Of a stretch of DNA of 64,000 nucleotides, positions 45,998 to 54,377 are shown piece by piece; within the stretch, counting starts at the first letter, position 1, and every line of letters begins with the position of its first letter. This DNA comes from Nocardia vaccinii NBRC 15922 (lineage in GTDB: Bacteria; Actinomycetota; Actinomycetes; Mycobacteriales; Mycobacteriaceae), in assembly GCF_001613305.1 (NCBI RefSeq), contig NZ_BDCC01000011.1, forward strand, positions 1-64,000, given 5' to 3'. The notes below the pieces were generated by a model, which was not told the DNA's origin, made no database searches, and saw nothing but the letters and a program-made list of their open reading frames with translations. The position numbers and the translations under genes are program-made.

Positions 45998-46657
45998 GTG
46001 ACCAGCCCGAGCGAGAAACCAGCCTGGAAGCAGCGCGCCGTCGAACGGTCGCTGCACACCGCCAAACTGCGTGCCGAGCAGCGGGTACAGCGGTTCCTGG
46101 ACGCCGCCCAAGTGATCATCACCGAGAAGGGTTCGACGGACTTCACCGTTCAGGAGGTCGTCGACCGCTCCCGCCAGTCACTGCGCAGCTTCTACATGCA
46201 GTTCGACGGTAAGCACGAACTTCTGCTCGCTCTGTTCGAGGATGCGCTGAGCCGCACCGCCGATCAGTTGCGCGCCGCGGCCGACGGCCGCACCGAGCCA
46301 CTGGACAAGTTGCGCACCACCGCGGTGCTGCTGTTCGAGCTGTGCCGGCCCGATCCGGATACCGCGCGACCGCTGTTCACCGATTTCGCACCGCAGCTGC
46401 TGATCTCGCATCCCGGTCACGTCAAGACCGCGCACGAGCCGATGCTCACGCTGTTCGCCGAACTGATGGATCTGGCCGGCGAGGCCGGGCAGCTGCGTTC
46501 GGAAATCGCGTCGCGGCGGACCGCGGCCATGCTCATGCAGACCCTGATGTTCATCGCGCAGGCCGCCGGAACGTCCGGAGACGAGGGCCAGCAGCCGATC
46601 ACCGCCGAGGAGGCGTGGGACTTCTGCGCCTGCGGATTCGTCCGACGGGCCGAATAA
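45998..46657 (+). CDS. TetR family transcriptional regulator
   Basis: 219 aa, GTG start. HTH about residues 30-70 (FLDAAQVIITEKGSTDFTVQEVVDRSRQSLRSFYMQFDGKHELL in segments). Divergent from the P450/SDR operon and next to the XdhC gene; its likely operators are the GAGAATG palindromes on both sides, making it the candidate regulator of P450/SDR and the molybdenum hydroxylase genes. Confidence 0.9.
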   Translation: MTSPSEKPAWKQRAVERSLHTAKLRAEQRVQRFLDAAQVIITEKGSTDFTVQEVVDRSRQSLRSFYMQFDGKHELLLALFEDALSRTADQLRAAADGRTEPLDKLRTTAVLLFELCRPDPDTARPLFTDFAPQLLISHPGHVKTAHEPMLTLFAELMDLAGEAGQLRSEIASRRTAAMLMQTLMFIAQAAGTSGDEGQQPITAEEAWDFCACGFVRRAE

Positions 46658-46691
46658 CGTTCCGCGGCAGAGTTGTTCGCGGCTGCGGCGG

Positions 46692-47822
46692 TCACCCTGC
46701 GGCGCGCCGGCCGGTCATTGCGGGGTGGATCGGCCGGTCGGTCGCCGAGAGTGCGAGCGCGGAGCCGCCGCGCCGGACGGCGACGATCTCCGCACCGATG
46801 GCCACGGCCGTCTCCGCGGGCGTCTGCCCGCCCAGTTCCAGGCCGATCGGTGAACGCAGACAACGCATTTCGCCCTCGGTGAGCCCGGCCTCCCGCAACC
46901 GGCGACGCCGATCGCGGTCCGCGCGCCGCGAACCCATAGCGCCGACATAGGCCACCGGCAGCCGCAACGCCGTCACGAGCACCGGGATGTCGAACTTCGG
47001 ATCGTGCGTCAGCACGCAGATCACCGTGCGCGCGTCCACCGGAGTCGAGCGCAGATAGCGATCCGGCCACTCCCGCACCACCTCGTGCGCATCGGGTATC
47101 CGAGCCGGGTCCGCGAAGGCCGGGCGAGCCTCACAGACAGTCACCCGATAGCCGAGCAACCGCCCGACCCGCGCCAGCGCGACGGTGAAATCCGTTGCAC
47201 CACAGATGATCATGCGCGGCAGCGTGGCGAAGGATGTCACGAACACCGTCCGCTCGCGATCGGCGCAGCCGACCACGTGCACACCGCTGGTCCCGGTATC
47301 GAGCATCGCCCGCGCCAGGCGCACGATCGACGGATCGAATTCCTGGCCGGTCATCTCACCCGAACCGAACGTCGCCATCGCACCCGACTCCAGGTCCCGC
47401 ACCACCGCGACCGCCGCACGCGAGTCCAGCGCGGCCTCGACCGCCGGGCGCTCGGCCGCGGTGATCCGGTGCACGAAGATGTCCAGTTCGCCACCGCAGG
47501 TCAGGCCGACGGCGAAGGCCTCGGAATCGCTGAAGCCGAATCGGCGGCGCACCGGCGTGCCCGTCGCGATCACCTCCCGGCACAGGTCGTGGACCGCGCC
47601 CTCGACGCAGCCGCCCGAGACGCTCCCCCACACGATTCCCGACTCGTCCACCGCCATGGTGGTACCCACCGGGAGTGGTGCGCTGCCTTGCACGCCGACC
47701 ACGGCCGCGAGGGCGTAGACGGTGTCCGCGGCATGCCATCGCAGCAGCTGCGTGCCGAGTTCGCGCACGATGACCTCCGGCGATCGTCGACCGCGGGCCG
47801 GGTGGACCCGCCGCGCCACCAC
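46692..47822 (-). CDS. XdhC/CoxI-family maturation protein
   Basis: 376 aa. N-terminal XdhC domain with VVGVQGSAPLPVGTTMAVDESGIVWGSVSGGCVEGAV and a Cys-containing GLTCGGELDIFV; C-terminal Rossmann XdhC_C domain with PIGLELGGQTPAETAVAIGAEIVAVRRG. Binds molybdenum cofactor and prepares it for insertion in xanthine dehydrogenase-like enzymes. GTG start tentative. Divergent from the molybdenum hydroxylase operon it serves. Confidence 0.87.
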   Translation of the reverse strand: MVARRVHPARGRRSPEVIVRELGTQLLRWHAADTVYALAAVVGVQGSAPLPVGTTMAVDESGIVWGSVSGGCVEGAVHDLCREVIATGTPVRRRFGFSDSEAFAVGLTCGGELDIFVHRITAAERPAVEAALDSRAAVAVVRDLESGAMATFGSGEMTGQEFDPSIVRLARAMLDTGTSGVHVVGCADRERTVFVTSFATLPRMIICGATDFTVALARVGRLLGYRVTVCEARPAFADPARIPDAHEVVREWPDRYLRSTPVDARTVICVLTHDPKFDIPVLVTALRLPVAYVGAMGSRRADRDRRRRLREAGLTEGEMRCLRSPIGLELGGQTPAETAVAIGAEIVAVRRGGSALALSATDRPIHPAMTGRRAAG

Positions 47823-47848
47823 CGAATCGGCGGCGCTTCACAAGTGGA

Positions 47849-47887
47849 CGAGACTGTCATTCTCGTAGCACTATAATGTCATACTCA
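47849..47887. promoter_or_regulatory. Two tandem TetR operator-like sites upstream of coxL-like gene
   Basis: Site at 47849-47865, CGAGACTGTCATTCTCG, matches the reverse complement of the 45861 palindrome at 14 of 17 positions. Site at 47871-47887, CTATAATGTCATACTCA, matches at 13 of 17. They are 22 bases apart and precede the divergent operon start. ATAATG/CATTAT (47873-47878, 47886-47891) also forms an inverted repeat. Confidence 0.6.
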
Positions 47888-48037
47888 TTATTGGCATATC
47901 CGACATCGGAGAGGCGCGAACCGTCATGGCAGACACCTGTTCGATACCCGACGTCCCCGCCGTGGGCGAAGGAGCGGCCCGATGATCTCGTCCAGCATGT
48001 TCCGCCGCACTACGCGGCCCCCGGATCGAGCCCGGCG

Positions 48038-50380
48038 ATGACCGGCGCGCGGACCACCACCGGGACCGTCGGCGCCCGGGTACCGCGCATCGAGGACGCA
48101 CGGCTGGTCACCGGCGCGGGCACCTTCGTCGACGACGTCACCCGCCCCGGCCTGGTGCACGCCTGCTTCGTACGCAGTCCACTCGCCCGCGCCCGCATCG
48201 GCGAGATCGATATCTCCGAGGCGCGGCGACTCGACGGCGTCCTGGCCGTCTATACCGCCGCGGATCTCAACCCCACCGCACGCGAGATCTCCTATGACCT
48301 GGACATGGTCGGCATGCCACCGGTGCCGCGCCCGCCGCTGGCCGAAGAGGAGGTGCGGTTCGTCGGTGATCCGGTCGCCCTGGTGATCGCGGCGGACCGG
48401 TACATCGCCGAGGACGCCGCCGAACTGGTGATCATCGACTACGAACCGCTGGACCCGGTGGTCGACTACGTCACCGCCGACGCGTCCCCGAATCTGGTGC
48501 ACGCCGGATTCGCGGGCAATTCCGCCGGGGAGATGGGCGGGCGGCCCGCCGCCGACCTGGAGCCGATCTTCGACGCGGCCGCGCATGTGGTGCGCCAGAA
48601 CATCTTTCAGCAGGCGTACCTGCCGGTGCCGATGGAGACCCGAGGGTTGGTCGCGGAGTGGTCCGCACCGATGGCGGAGATGACGGTGTGGATCTCCACG
48701 CAGTCCCCGCACGAGGTCCGCGCCTTCTGCGCGCGACTGGTCGGCGCGGACGAACACCAGGTCCGGGTGATCGCCCGCGACACCGGCGGCGGTTTCGGAC
48801 TCAAGCAGCTGCCGCTGCGCGAGGAGACCTGTGTACTGCTCGCCGCGCGGGATCTGGGCCGCGCGGTGAAATGGATCGAGGACCGTCAGGAGAATCTGAT
48901 GGCCTCGGGCATGTCCCGGCACGAACATGCCGAGGCCGCAATGGCTTTCGATGCCGATGGCCGGATCCTGGCGGCGTCCATCGCGCACGTGCAGAACGTC
49001 GGGGCGTATCCGACGCCGTCGCCGATCACCGGCGGCATCCCGGTCGGCATACTGTTCCCCGGACCGTATCGGATCACCGACACCTCCTTCAGTGCGAAGT
49101 TCCGGTACTCCAATACCGTCGGTCGGGTGGCCTATCGCGGGCCCTGGCAGTTCGAATCGGTCGCGCGCGAGGTGCTGCTCGATCACGCGGCGCGGCGGAT
49201 CGGCATCGATCCGATCGAACTGCGCCGTCGAAATATGCTGCGCCGCGACGAATTACCGTGGGCGAACCCGAACGGCATGACCTACGACAACATCTCCCCG
49301 CTCGAAACGCTGGAGCAGGCCGTCGAGATGCTGGACTACGAGCGCTTCCGCCGCGACCAGCGCGATGCTCGCGCCCGGGGCCGCTATCTCGGCGTGGGCA
49401 CCTGCACTTACGTGGAGCCGACCACCGGCGCCACCCCGTTCCTGGCTACCGAGGGAGCGACCATCCGGATCGAACCCACCGGGAAGGTCAACGTCTACGT
49501 CGCGGGCGGATCAGCGGGCAACAGCCTGGAGACGACCGTGGTCCAGCTCACCGCCGACGCCCTGGGCGCGACGCTGGCCGATGTGCGAACTATTCAGGGC
49601 GACACCGCGATCACACCGTTCGGCGGCGGCACCGGCGGCAGCCGCTCGGGTTCGATGACCGCGGGCGCGATCGAACAGACGGCCGCTGTGCTGCGCGAGA
49701 AGATCCGGGCGATCGCGGCGCATCGGCTGAACACCACGCCCGAGGAGATCGACCTCGCCGCCAGCCGCGCCACCGTGCGGGGAAATCCCGACGCCGGCCT
49801 GAGCCTGCGCGATATCGCCGATATCGCCTACTTCCAGCCGGACACTCTGCCGCCGGGCACGACGCCGGGACTCGAGGCCAGCGGGCGGCACAAGACGCCG
49901 CAGATCGCGATCTGGGCCAATGCGACGCACGTGTGCACCTGCGAGGTCGATATCGAGACCGGCGAGGTCACGCTGCTGCGCTACATCGTCAGTGAGGACT
50001 GTGGCCCGATGATCAATCCCAATGTGGTGGAGGGGCAGATCTACGGCGGAACCGTGCAGGGCATCGGCGGCGCGCTGTACGAACATCTGCCCTACGACGA
50101 GGACGGCAATCCCATCGCCACGACCTTCCTGGACTATCTGCTGCCGACCGCGACCGAGGTGCCCACGATCGAGGTCGGGCACGTGCAGACGCCAAGTCCG
50201 GGGCCAGGCAGTTTCAAGGGCGTCGGCGAAGGCGGCGCCATCGGTTCGGCCCCAGCGGTGCTCAATGCGGTCGCCGATGCACTCTCGCCGTTCGGCGTGG
50301 AGATCCGTGATCTGCCGCTCTCTCCCAGCCGGATCGCCGACATGCTCGATCGGGCGCGGGCCGAGGAGTCGAACCGATGA
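48038..50380 (+). CDS. Molybdenum hydroxylase large subunit (CoxL/XdhB-like)
   Basis: 780 aa from ATG 48038. Molybdopterin cytosine dinucleotide-binding large subunit of the CO dehydrogenase/xanthine oxidase family: GGGFGLKQLPLREE, TAGAIEQTAAV, and VGEGGAIGSAPAV with the catalytic Glu. The active loop reads VAYRGPWQFESVARE; form I CO dehydrogenase has AYxCSFR and form II AYRGAGR, so this is neither and probably oxidises an organic substrate. Overlaps the next gene by 4 bases. Confidence 0.9.
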   Translation: MTGARTTTGTVGARVPRIEDARLVTGAGTFVDDVTRPGLVHACFVRSPLARARIGEIDISEARRLDGVLAVYTAADLNPTAREISYDLDMVGMPPVPRPPLAEEEVRFVGDPVALVIAADRYIAEDAAELVIIDYEPLDPVVDYVTADASPNLVHAGFAGNSAGEMGGRPAADLEPIFDAAAHVVRQNIFQQAYLPVPMETRGLVAEWSAPMAEMTVWISTQSPHEVRAFCARLVGADEHQVRVIARDTGGGFGLKQLPLREETCVLLAARDLGRAVKWIEDRQENLMASGMSRHEHAEAAMAFDADGRILAASIAHVQNVGAYPTPSPITGGIPVGILFPGPYRITDTSFSAKFRYSNTVGRVAYRGPWQFESVAREVLLDHAARRIGIDPIELRRRNMLRRDELPWANPNGMTYDNISPLETLEQAVEMLDYERFRRDQRDARARGRYLGVGTCTYVEPTTGATPFLATEGATIRIEPTGKVNVYVAGGSAGNSLETTVVQLTADALGATLADVRTIQGDTAITPFGGGTGGSRSGSMTAGAIEQTAAVLREKIRAIAAHRLNTTPEEIDLAASRATVRGNPDAGLSLRDIADIAYFQPDTLPPGTTPGLEASGRHKTPQIAIWANATHVCTCEVDIETGEVTLLRYIVSEDCGPMINPNVVEGQIYGGTVQGIGGALYEHLPYDEDGNPIATTFLDYLLPTATEVPTIEVGHVQTPSPGPGSFKGVGEGGAIGSAPAVLNAVADALSPFGVEIRDLPLSPSRIADMLDRARAEESNR

Positions 50381-51252
50381 AACCCGCTGCCTTCGAATAT
50401 CATTCGCCCGCGACTGCCGCCGAAGCCGTCACGCTGCTGGCCGAACTCGGCGAGGACGCCAAGATCATCGCGGGCGGGCAGAGCCTGGTGCCGATGCTCG
50501 CGCTGCGTCTGGCGGTATTCGACCATCTCGTCGATCTGCGTCGTCCGGGTGAACTCCGCGGGATCGAGGTCGGCCCGGATTCGGTGCGGATCGGCGCGGG
50601 CACGACGCATGCGGCCGTCGGCGCATCCGCCGAAATCCGCCGGACGGTGCCGCTGTTGTCGCGGGCCACCCCGCTGATCGGGCACTTCCAGATCCGCAAT
50701 CGCGGCACGATCGGCGGCGCGATCGCCCATGCCGACGCGGCGGGCGAATATCCCGCTGTCGCGGCGACTCTCGACGCCGATGTCGAGACCCTGTCCCCGC
50801 GCGGGCGGCGCACGATCGCGGCCGCCGAGTTCTTCACCGGTATGTGGAGTACCGCGCTGGAACCGGATGAGATCGTCACCGCGATCCGATTCCCGGTGCG
50901 GCACGGGAGATCCGGCTTCGCCATCGAGGAGTTCGCCCGTCGCACCGGTGATTTCGCGATGGCGGGCGCGACCCTGGCGGTCCAGCTCGACGCGGACTCG
51001 CGAATCTCCCACTGCGCCATCGGATTGTTCGGCCTGGCGCCGACTCCGGTCCGGGCGCGCGAGACCGAGGCCGAGCTGCTCGGCCGTCCGGTCGCCGAGG
51101 TCACGGCCCCGGAGGTCGGCGCGAGCGCGACAGCGGGACTGAAGGCGATTCCGGCCGATGTGCACGGTTCGGCCGAGTACCGCCGTCGGCTCGGAACGGC
51201 CATGGTGGCGCGGGCATGGCGCCGCGCCGTACAGGAGGCAAGTGATGACTGA
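50377..51252 (+). CDS. Molybdenum hydroxylase FAD subunit (CoxM-like)
   Basis: 291 aa. FAD-binding motifs AKIIAGGQSLVPMLALR and RNRGTIGGAIAHADAAGEYP (AGGxS and TxGGxxxxAdp type) followed by a CO_deh_flav_C domain. Carries electrons from the 2Fe-2S subunit to an acceptor. Overlaps CoxL and CoxS genes (ATGA and 8 bases), hence cotranslated. Confidence 0.92.
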   Translation: MKPAAFEYHSPATAAEAVTLLAELGEDAKIIAGGQSLVPMLALRLAVFDHLVDLRRPGELRGIEVGPDSVRIGAGTTHAAVGASAEIRRTVPLLSRATPLIGHFQIRNRGTIGGAIAHADAAGEYPAVAATLDADVETLSPRGRRTIAAAEFFTGMWSTALEPDEIVTAIRFPVRHGRSGFAIEEFARRTGDFAMAGATLAVQLDADSRISHCAIGLFGLAPTPVRARETEAELLGRPVAEVTAPEVGASATAGLKAIPADVHGSAEYRRRLGTAMVARAWRRAVQEASDD

Positions 51253-51748
51253 TTCGGATATCGAGGTTCGCGTCAACGGTGCGCGACACCGGGATCGGGT
51301 GCCGCCGCGGCTGACCCTGGCCGACTACCTGCGCGAGCGGTGTGGCCTGACCGGCACCCATCTGGGGTGTGAACACGGCGTCTGCGGTGCGTGCACGGTA
51401 CTGGTGGACGGCGCGGCCGTGCGCTCGTGCTTGATGTTCGCCGTGCAGGCCGACGGTTCGGAAGTCACCACGGTCGAGGGAATCGGTGAACCGGGCGGTG
51501 AACTGTCCGCAGTACAAGCGGCCTTCCGGGACGAGCACGGTCTGCAATGCGGTTTCTGCACGCCCGGCTTCATCGTCACCGCCACCGCCTTCCTGGTCGA
51601 GAATCCGAACCCCACCGACGCCGAGATCCGCGAGGCGATATCCGGAAACCTGTGCCGCTGCACGGGATATCAGGGCATCGTCCGCGCGGTCCGCGCCGCC
51701 GCCGACTCGAACCACACCGCCGCCGCGCCCACCGCGCAGCAGGCGTGA
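51245..51748 (+). CDS. Molybdenum hydroxylase [2Fe-2S] subunit (CoxS-like)
   Basis: 167 aa with two [2Fe-2S] clusters: plant-type GCEHGVCGACTVLVDG with a downstream Cys in RSCLMF, and the helical cluster LQCGFCTPGFIVTATAFL and GNLCRCTGYQGI. Electron-transfer subunit. Typical length for CoxS. Confidence 0.94.
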   Translation: MTDSDIEVRVNGARHRDRVPPRLTLADYLRERCGLTGTHLGCEHGVCGACTVLVDGAAVRSCLMFAVQADGSEVTTVEGIGEPGGELSAVQAAFRDEHGLQCGFCTPGFIVTATAFLVENPNPTDAEIREAISGNLCRCTGYQGIVRAVRAAADSNHTAAAPTAQQA

Positions 51749-51767
51749 GCACACAAAGGATCTGGCG

Positions 51768-52466
51768 ATGAAACTCGACAACACCTTCAGCATCCCGGTT
51801 CCGGTGGCGCAGGCATGGCCCGTCCTGCTGGATCTGGAACGAATCGCGCCCTGCGTTCCGGGCGCGACCATCACCTCGCGCGACGGCGACGATTTCCACG
51901 GACGGATCAAGGTCAAATTGGGTCCCGTGGGGCTGAGCTACAGCGGCATCATCACCGTGGTCTCGCAGGACGAATCCGCCGGCATCGCCGTGCTCGAGGG
52001 CCGCGGCCGGGAAGTTCGCGGCAACGGCACGGCCAAGGCGACCATCACCTGCCGCCTGGTCGAATCTGACGGCGCGACAGACGTTTTCGTCGACACCGAA
52101 CTGTCGATCACCGGGAAGCCCGCCCAGTTCGGGCGCGGCGCGCTCGCCGATGTGGCGGGCACCCTGATCGGCCAGTTCGCCACCAATCTCGCCGCGGAGA
52201 TCACCGCGGCGGCGCAGCATTCGGCGGCGGACTCCCTCTCCCCGTCCGCCGCGGGCATCTCACCGGACGCATCGGAGCACACTCCCGCGCCCACACCCGG
52301 CGCGGCGGCGACCCCGTCGCCCCGCACACCCGCCGAGCCGATCGATCTACTCGCCACCGCGGGCGCGACTTCGACGGCGCGATATGTCGGGATCGCACTA
52401 CTGGTGGTCGCCGGTCTGCTATTCGCGCTGCTCAGGCGCAGGCGATCTACTCACGCGGCCGATTGA
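51768..52466 (+). CDS. CoxG-like SRPBCC protein with C-terminal membrane anchor
   Basis: 232 aa. SRPBCC/START-like domain (residues 1-150: FSIPVPVAQAWPVLLDLERIAPCVPGATI; later GFAGTLIGQFATNLAAEI-like), a Pro/Ala-rich linker, then a single transmembrane helix (about 205-225) ending in RRRR. CoxG proteins anchor CO dehydrogenase-type enzymes to the membrane. Final gene with clear function in this operon. Confidence 0.88.
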   Translation: MKLDNTFSIPVPVAQAWPVLLDLERIAPCVPGATITSRDGDDFHGRIKVKLGPVGLSYSGIITVVSQDESAGIAVLEGRGREVRGNGTAKATITCRLVESDGATDVFVDTELSITGKPAQFGRGALADVAGTLIGQFATNLAAEITAAAQHSAADSLSPSAAGISPDASEHTPAPTPGAAATPSPRTPAEPIDLLATAGATSTARYVGIALLVVAGLLFALLRRRRSTHAAD

Positions 52467-52491
52467 GACCGCATCATCCGGGAGGAAGAAA

Positions 52492-52740
52492 GTGTTGTCA
52501 CGTGACGATGGCGTCACGCTCCGAGGGCCTCTCGGCGGTACGGCGGTGCAGACGCCGCCCCGTCGCATCAGGCACATCCGGATCGAAGCCGGTGCGGTCT
52601 CGGCGGACTACCAGGCATGCGCCGAACAGATCGCGGACATCGTCGCGGAATTACGCACGAACGCCGGCATCATCGTCACGGTCGACGACGACGTCCGGCC
52701 GGATCTTCCCTCCCTGCCCTGCGCGGGCCTGTGGGACTGA
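52492..52740 (+). CDS. Small protein of unknown function at operon end
   Basis: 82 aa from GTG 52492 with GGGAGGAAG 5 bases upstream. Sequence includes QTPPRRIRHIRIEAGAVSADYQACAEQIADIVAELR; no cysteine pair or membrane helix. Starts 25 bases after coxG-like gene, so it may be a late operon member. Not recognised. Confidence 0.55.
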   Translation: MLSRDDGVTLRGPLGGTAVQTPPRRIRHIRIEAGAVSADYQACAEQIADIVAELRTNAGIIVTVDDDVRPDLPSLPCAGLWD

Positions 52741-52803
52741 CCTCGTTCATGCCGAGTCGCCGCGTCCTGTCCGGGCGCGGCACGACTTCCGGCGAGTTCT
52801 CGC

Positions 52804-53310
52804 TCAGCCGACCGGACTGAGATCCGCACCCACCGGCGGGAAGGACGACAGCCCGCTGCGGAAAACCTCGGTGGTCCCGACCGAGGTCACCGGCCGCGCG
52901 GCCGCGGTCAAAGCCTGAGCCTTGAACGCCTGCGCGGCGACACTCAACCGGTGCAGTACCGGATCGACCCGATGCTCGGGCGGTGTCGGCCAACCCTCGC
53001 CCCAGACCACGACCTCGATTCCGCCGTCGCCCAGCGCCTTGAGCAGACCGCGCCGCGCACGCGGATCCCCTTGGCACACATCGCAAGCCACTGCCAGCGC
53101 ATGCGGCCTGCGGCCCTGCCCGTGTGAGGCGAGCACCTCCTCGAGCGCGATCGCGTCCGCGCCGAGTATGCGCAGCGGCCGCGGGTCCGAGGGATCGGCA
53201 ACCAGAACGGTGACCTCCCAGCCCGCGATCGAGCGGTCGAACAGCCAGCCCCCGGCGTGTTCGACGACATCGGCCACGCTGGTAGCCACGACGTCGAGCC
53301 GGTACCGCAT
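52804..53310 (-). CDS. Conserved-looking hypothetical protein next to TetR
   Basis: 168 aa from ATG 53310. Begins RYRLDVVATSVADVVEHAGGWLFDRSIAGWEVTVLVAD and contains ALAVACDVCQGDPRARRGLL. Mixed alpha/beta; no catalytic motif. Lies 35 bases downstream of the TetR gene, in the same direction, so could be cotranscribed. Unknown function. Confidence 0.55.
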   Translation of the reverse strand: MRYRLDVVATSVADVVEHAGGWLFDRSIAGWEVTVLVADPSDPRPLRILGADAIALEEVLASHGQGRRPHALAVACDVCQGDPRARRGLLKALGDGGIEVVVWGEGWPTPPEHRVDPVLHRLSVAAQAFKAQALTAAARPVTSVGTTEVFRSGLSSFPPVGADLSPVG

Positions 53311-53345
53311 GGTTCCCCGCTGGTCGCCGGATTGATCGGCGTCGG

Positions 53346-53954
53346 TCAGTTCACCGGATCGTCCGGAGCCAGATCGCGAGCCAGTGACTTCGTGTACTCG
53401 GCGAACACCTCGGGCAGCGGGATCGAGTGATCGAGCAGCCATGACATCTCCATTCCATTGATGAAAGCGACGATTTCCATAGCTCGGATGTCGGGATCGA
53501 CGTCGGCCCGATACCGTCCGGTCTCCTGATTGCGACGGATGATGTCGGCGACGATGCCGACCGCCACTTTCCATCGGTCGAGCATGCGGTCGTGCAGTGG
53601 AGCCTCGGGCACCAAGTTCTCCACGAGCAGCACCACGAAGGTGCCCACCAGATCGGGCGAGCGTTCCATGCGGTCGGCGACCTTGCGAATCTCCACGACA
53701 AGATCACCGCTCAGGTCGGTATCGGCGGCGTCGTCGGCGTCACGGGCGTCCAGCACCGCGTGCAGCAGTTGGTCCTTGGACTGGAAGTGATGCAGCAGTC
53801 CGGCCGGACTCACTCCGGCTTCGCCCGCGATCTGCGCCAGAGTCGTACTGCGCCAACCATTCCGGGTCAGCAGCCGCTGGGCGACCTCCAGGATGCGCTG
53901 TCGGCGGTCTTCGCCCTTGGCGCGTAGCGAGGCATAGGGACGAGGATCGGTCAC
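53346..53954 (-). CDS. TetR family transcriptional regulator
   Basis: 202 aa from GTG 53954. HTH: RILEVAQRLLTRNGWRSTTLAQIAGEAGVSPAGLLHHFQSKDQLLHAVL in segments (about residues 20-65), a subgroup that controls catabolic operons. Divergent from the amidohydrolase operon. Its 5' side carries an AACCTA-N12-TAGGTT inverted repeat, a probable autoregulatory operator. Confidence 0.88.
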   Translation of the reverse strand: MTDPRPYASLRAKGEDRRQRILEVAQRLLTRNGWRSTTLAQIAGEAGVSPAGLLHHFQSKDQLLHAVLDARDADDAADTDLSGDLVVEIRKVADRMERSPDLVGTFVVLLVENLVPEAPLHDRMLDRWKVAVGIVADIIRRNQETGRYRADVDPDIRAMEIVAFINGMEMSWLLDHSIPLPEVFAEYTKSLARDLAPDDPVN

Positions 53955-53973
53955 GAGAAGCTCTCTTCCATAA

Positions 53974-53997
53974 AACCTAGTGAACACACAGTAGGTT
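53974..53997. promoter_or_regulatory. TetR operator, AACCTA-N12-TAGGTT
   Basis: 6-bp arms 53974-53979 and 53992-53997, 20 bases upstream of the TetR start. Placement fits autorepression and control of the divergent operon. Confidence 0.5.
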
Positions 53998-54117
53998 GGT
54001 TGGCGCGATGTGACAAGGGTCTCGAGCGAACAAGTCCGGCGCACCCGTCGCGACCAGCCCACTTACCGCCGCGACGCCGTCAATCCTCCCCGAGCTGACC
54101 GAGCCGCGACAGTTGAC

Positions 54118-54212
54118 GATAACCTCATTCTCGCAGGTTGATCAGCATAAATAGGGCCAACTTCGGCCAAGTTTGCTGCATCTGCCTCTCCATATGTGAT
54201 AACTTCATTCCC
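54118..54212. promoter_or_regulatory. Two direct repeats, exactly 80 bases apart, before the amidohydrolase operon
   Basis: GATAACCTCATTCTC (54118-54132) and GATAACTTCATTCCC (54198-54212) match at 13 of 15 positions. The first, as GAGAATGAGGTTATC, matches 12 of 15 of the TetR palindrome at 45861 and the second 11 of 15. Inverted repeat AACTT/AAGTT lies between (about 54159-54173). The control gap 53998-54377 has no gene. Confidence 0.4.
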
Positions 54213-54377
54213 ACCGGGATTCACGGTCTCCGGGCACAGCACTCGCGGCCTCCGGGCACAGGGCTGGGGAGCCGCGCGAGCACCACAGGGCCGCGCCGGG
54301 CCACCGCCCGAACCAGCCCGGCCGACCGTCGACCAGACACCGATCCCGCGAAACCAGAACTCCCTTGGAGGGTCAAG

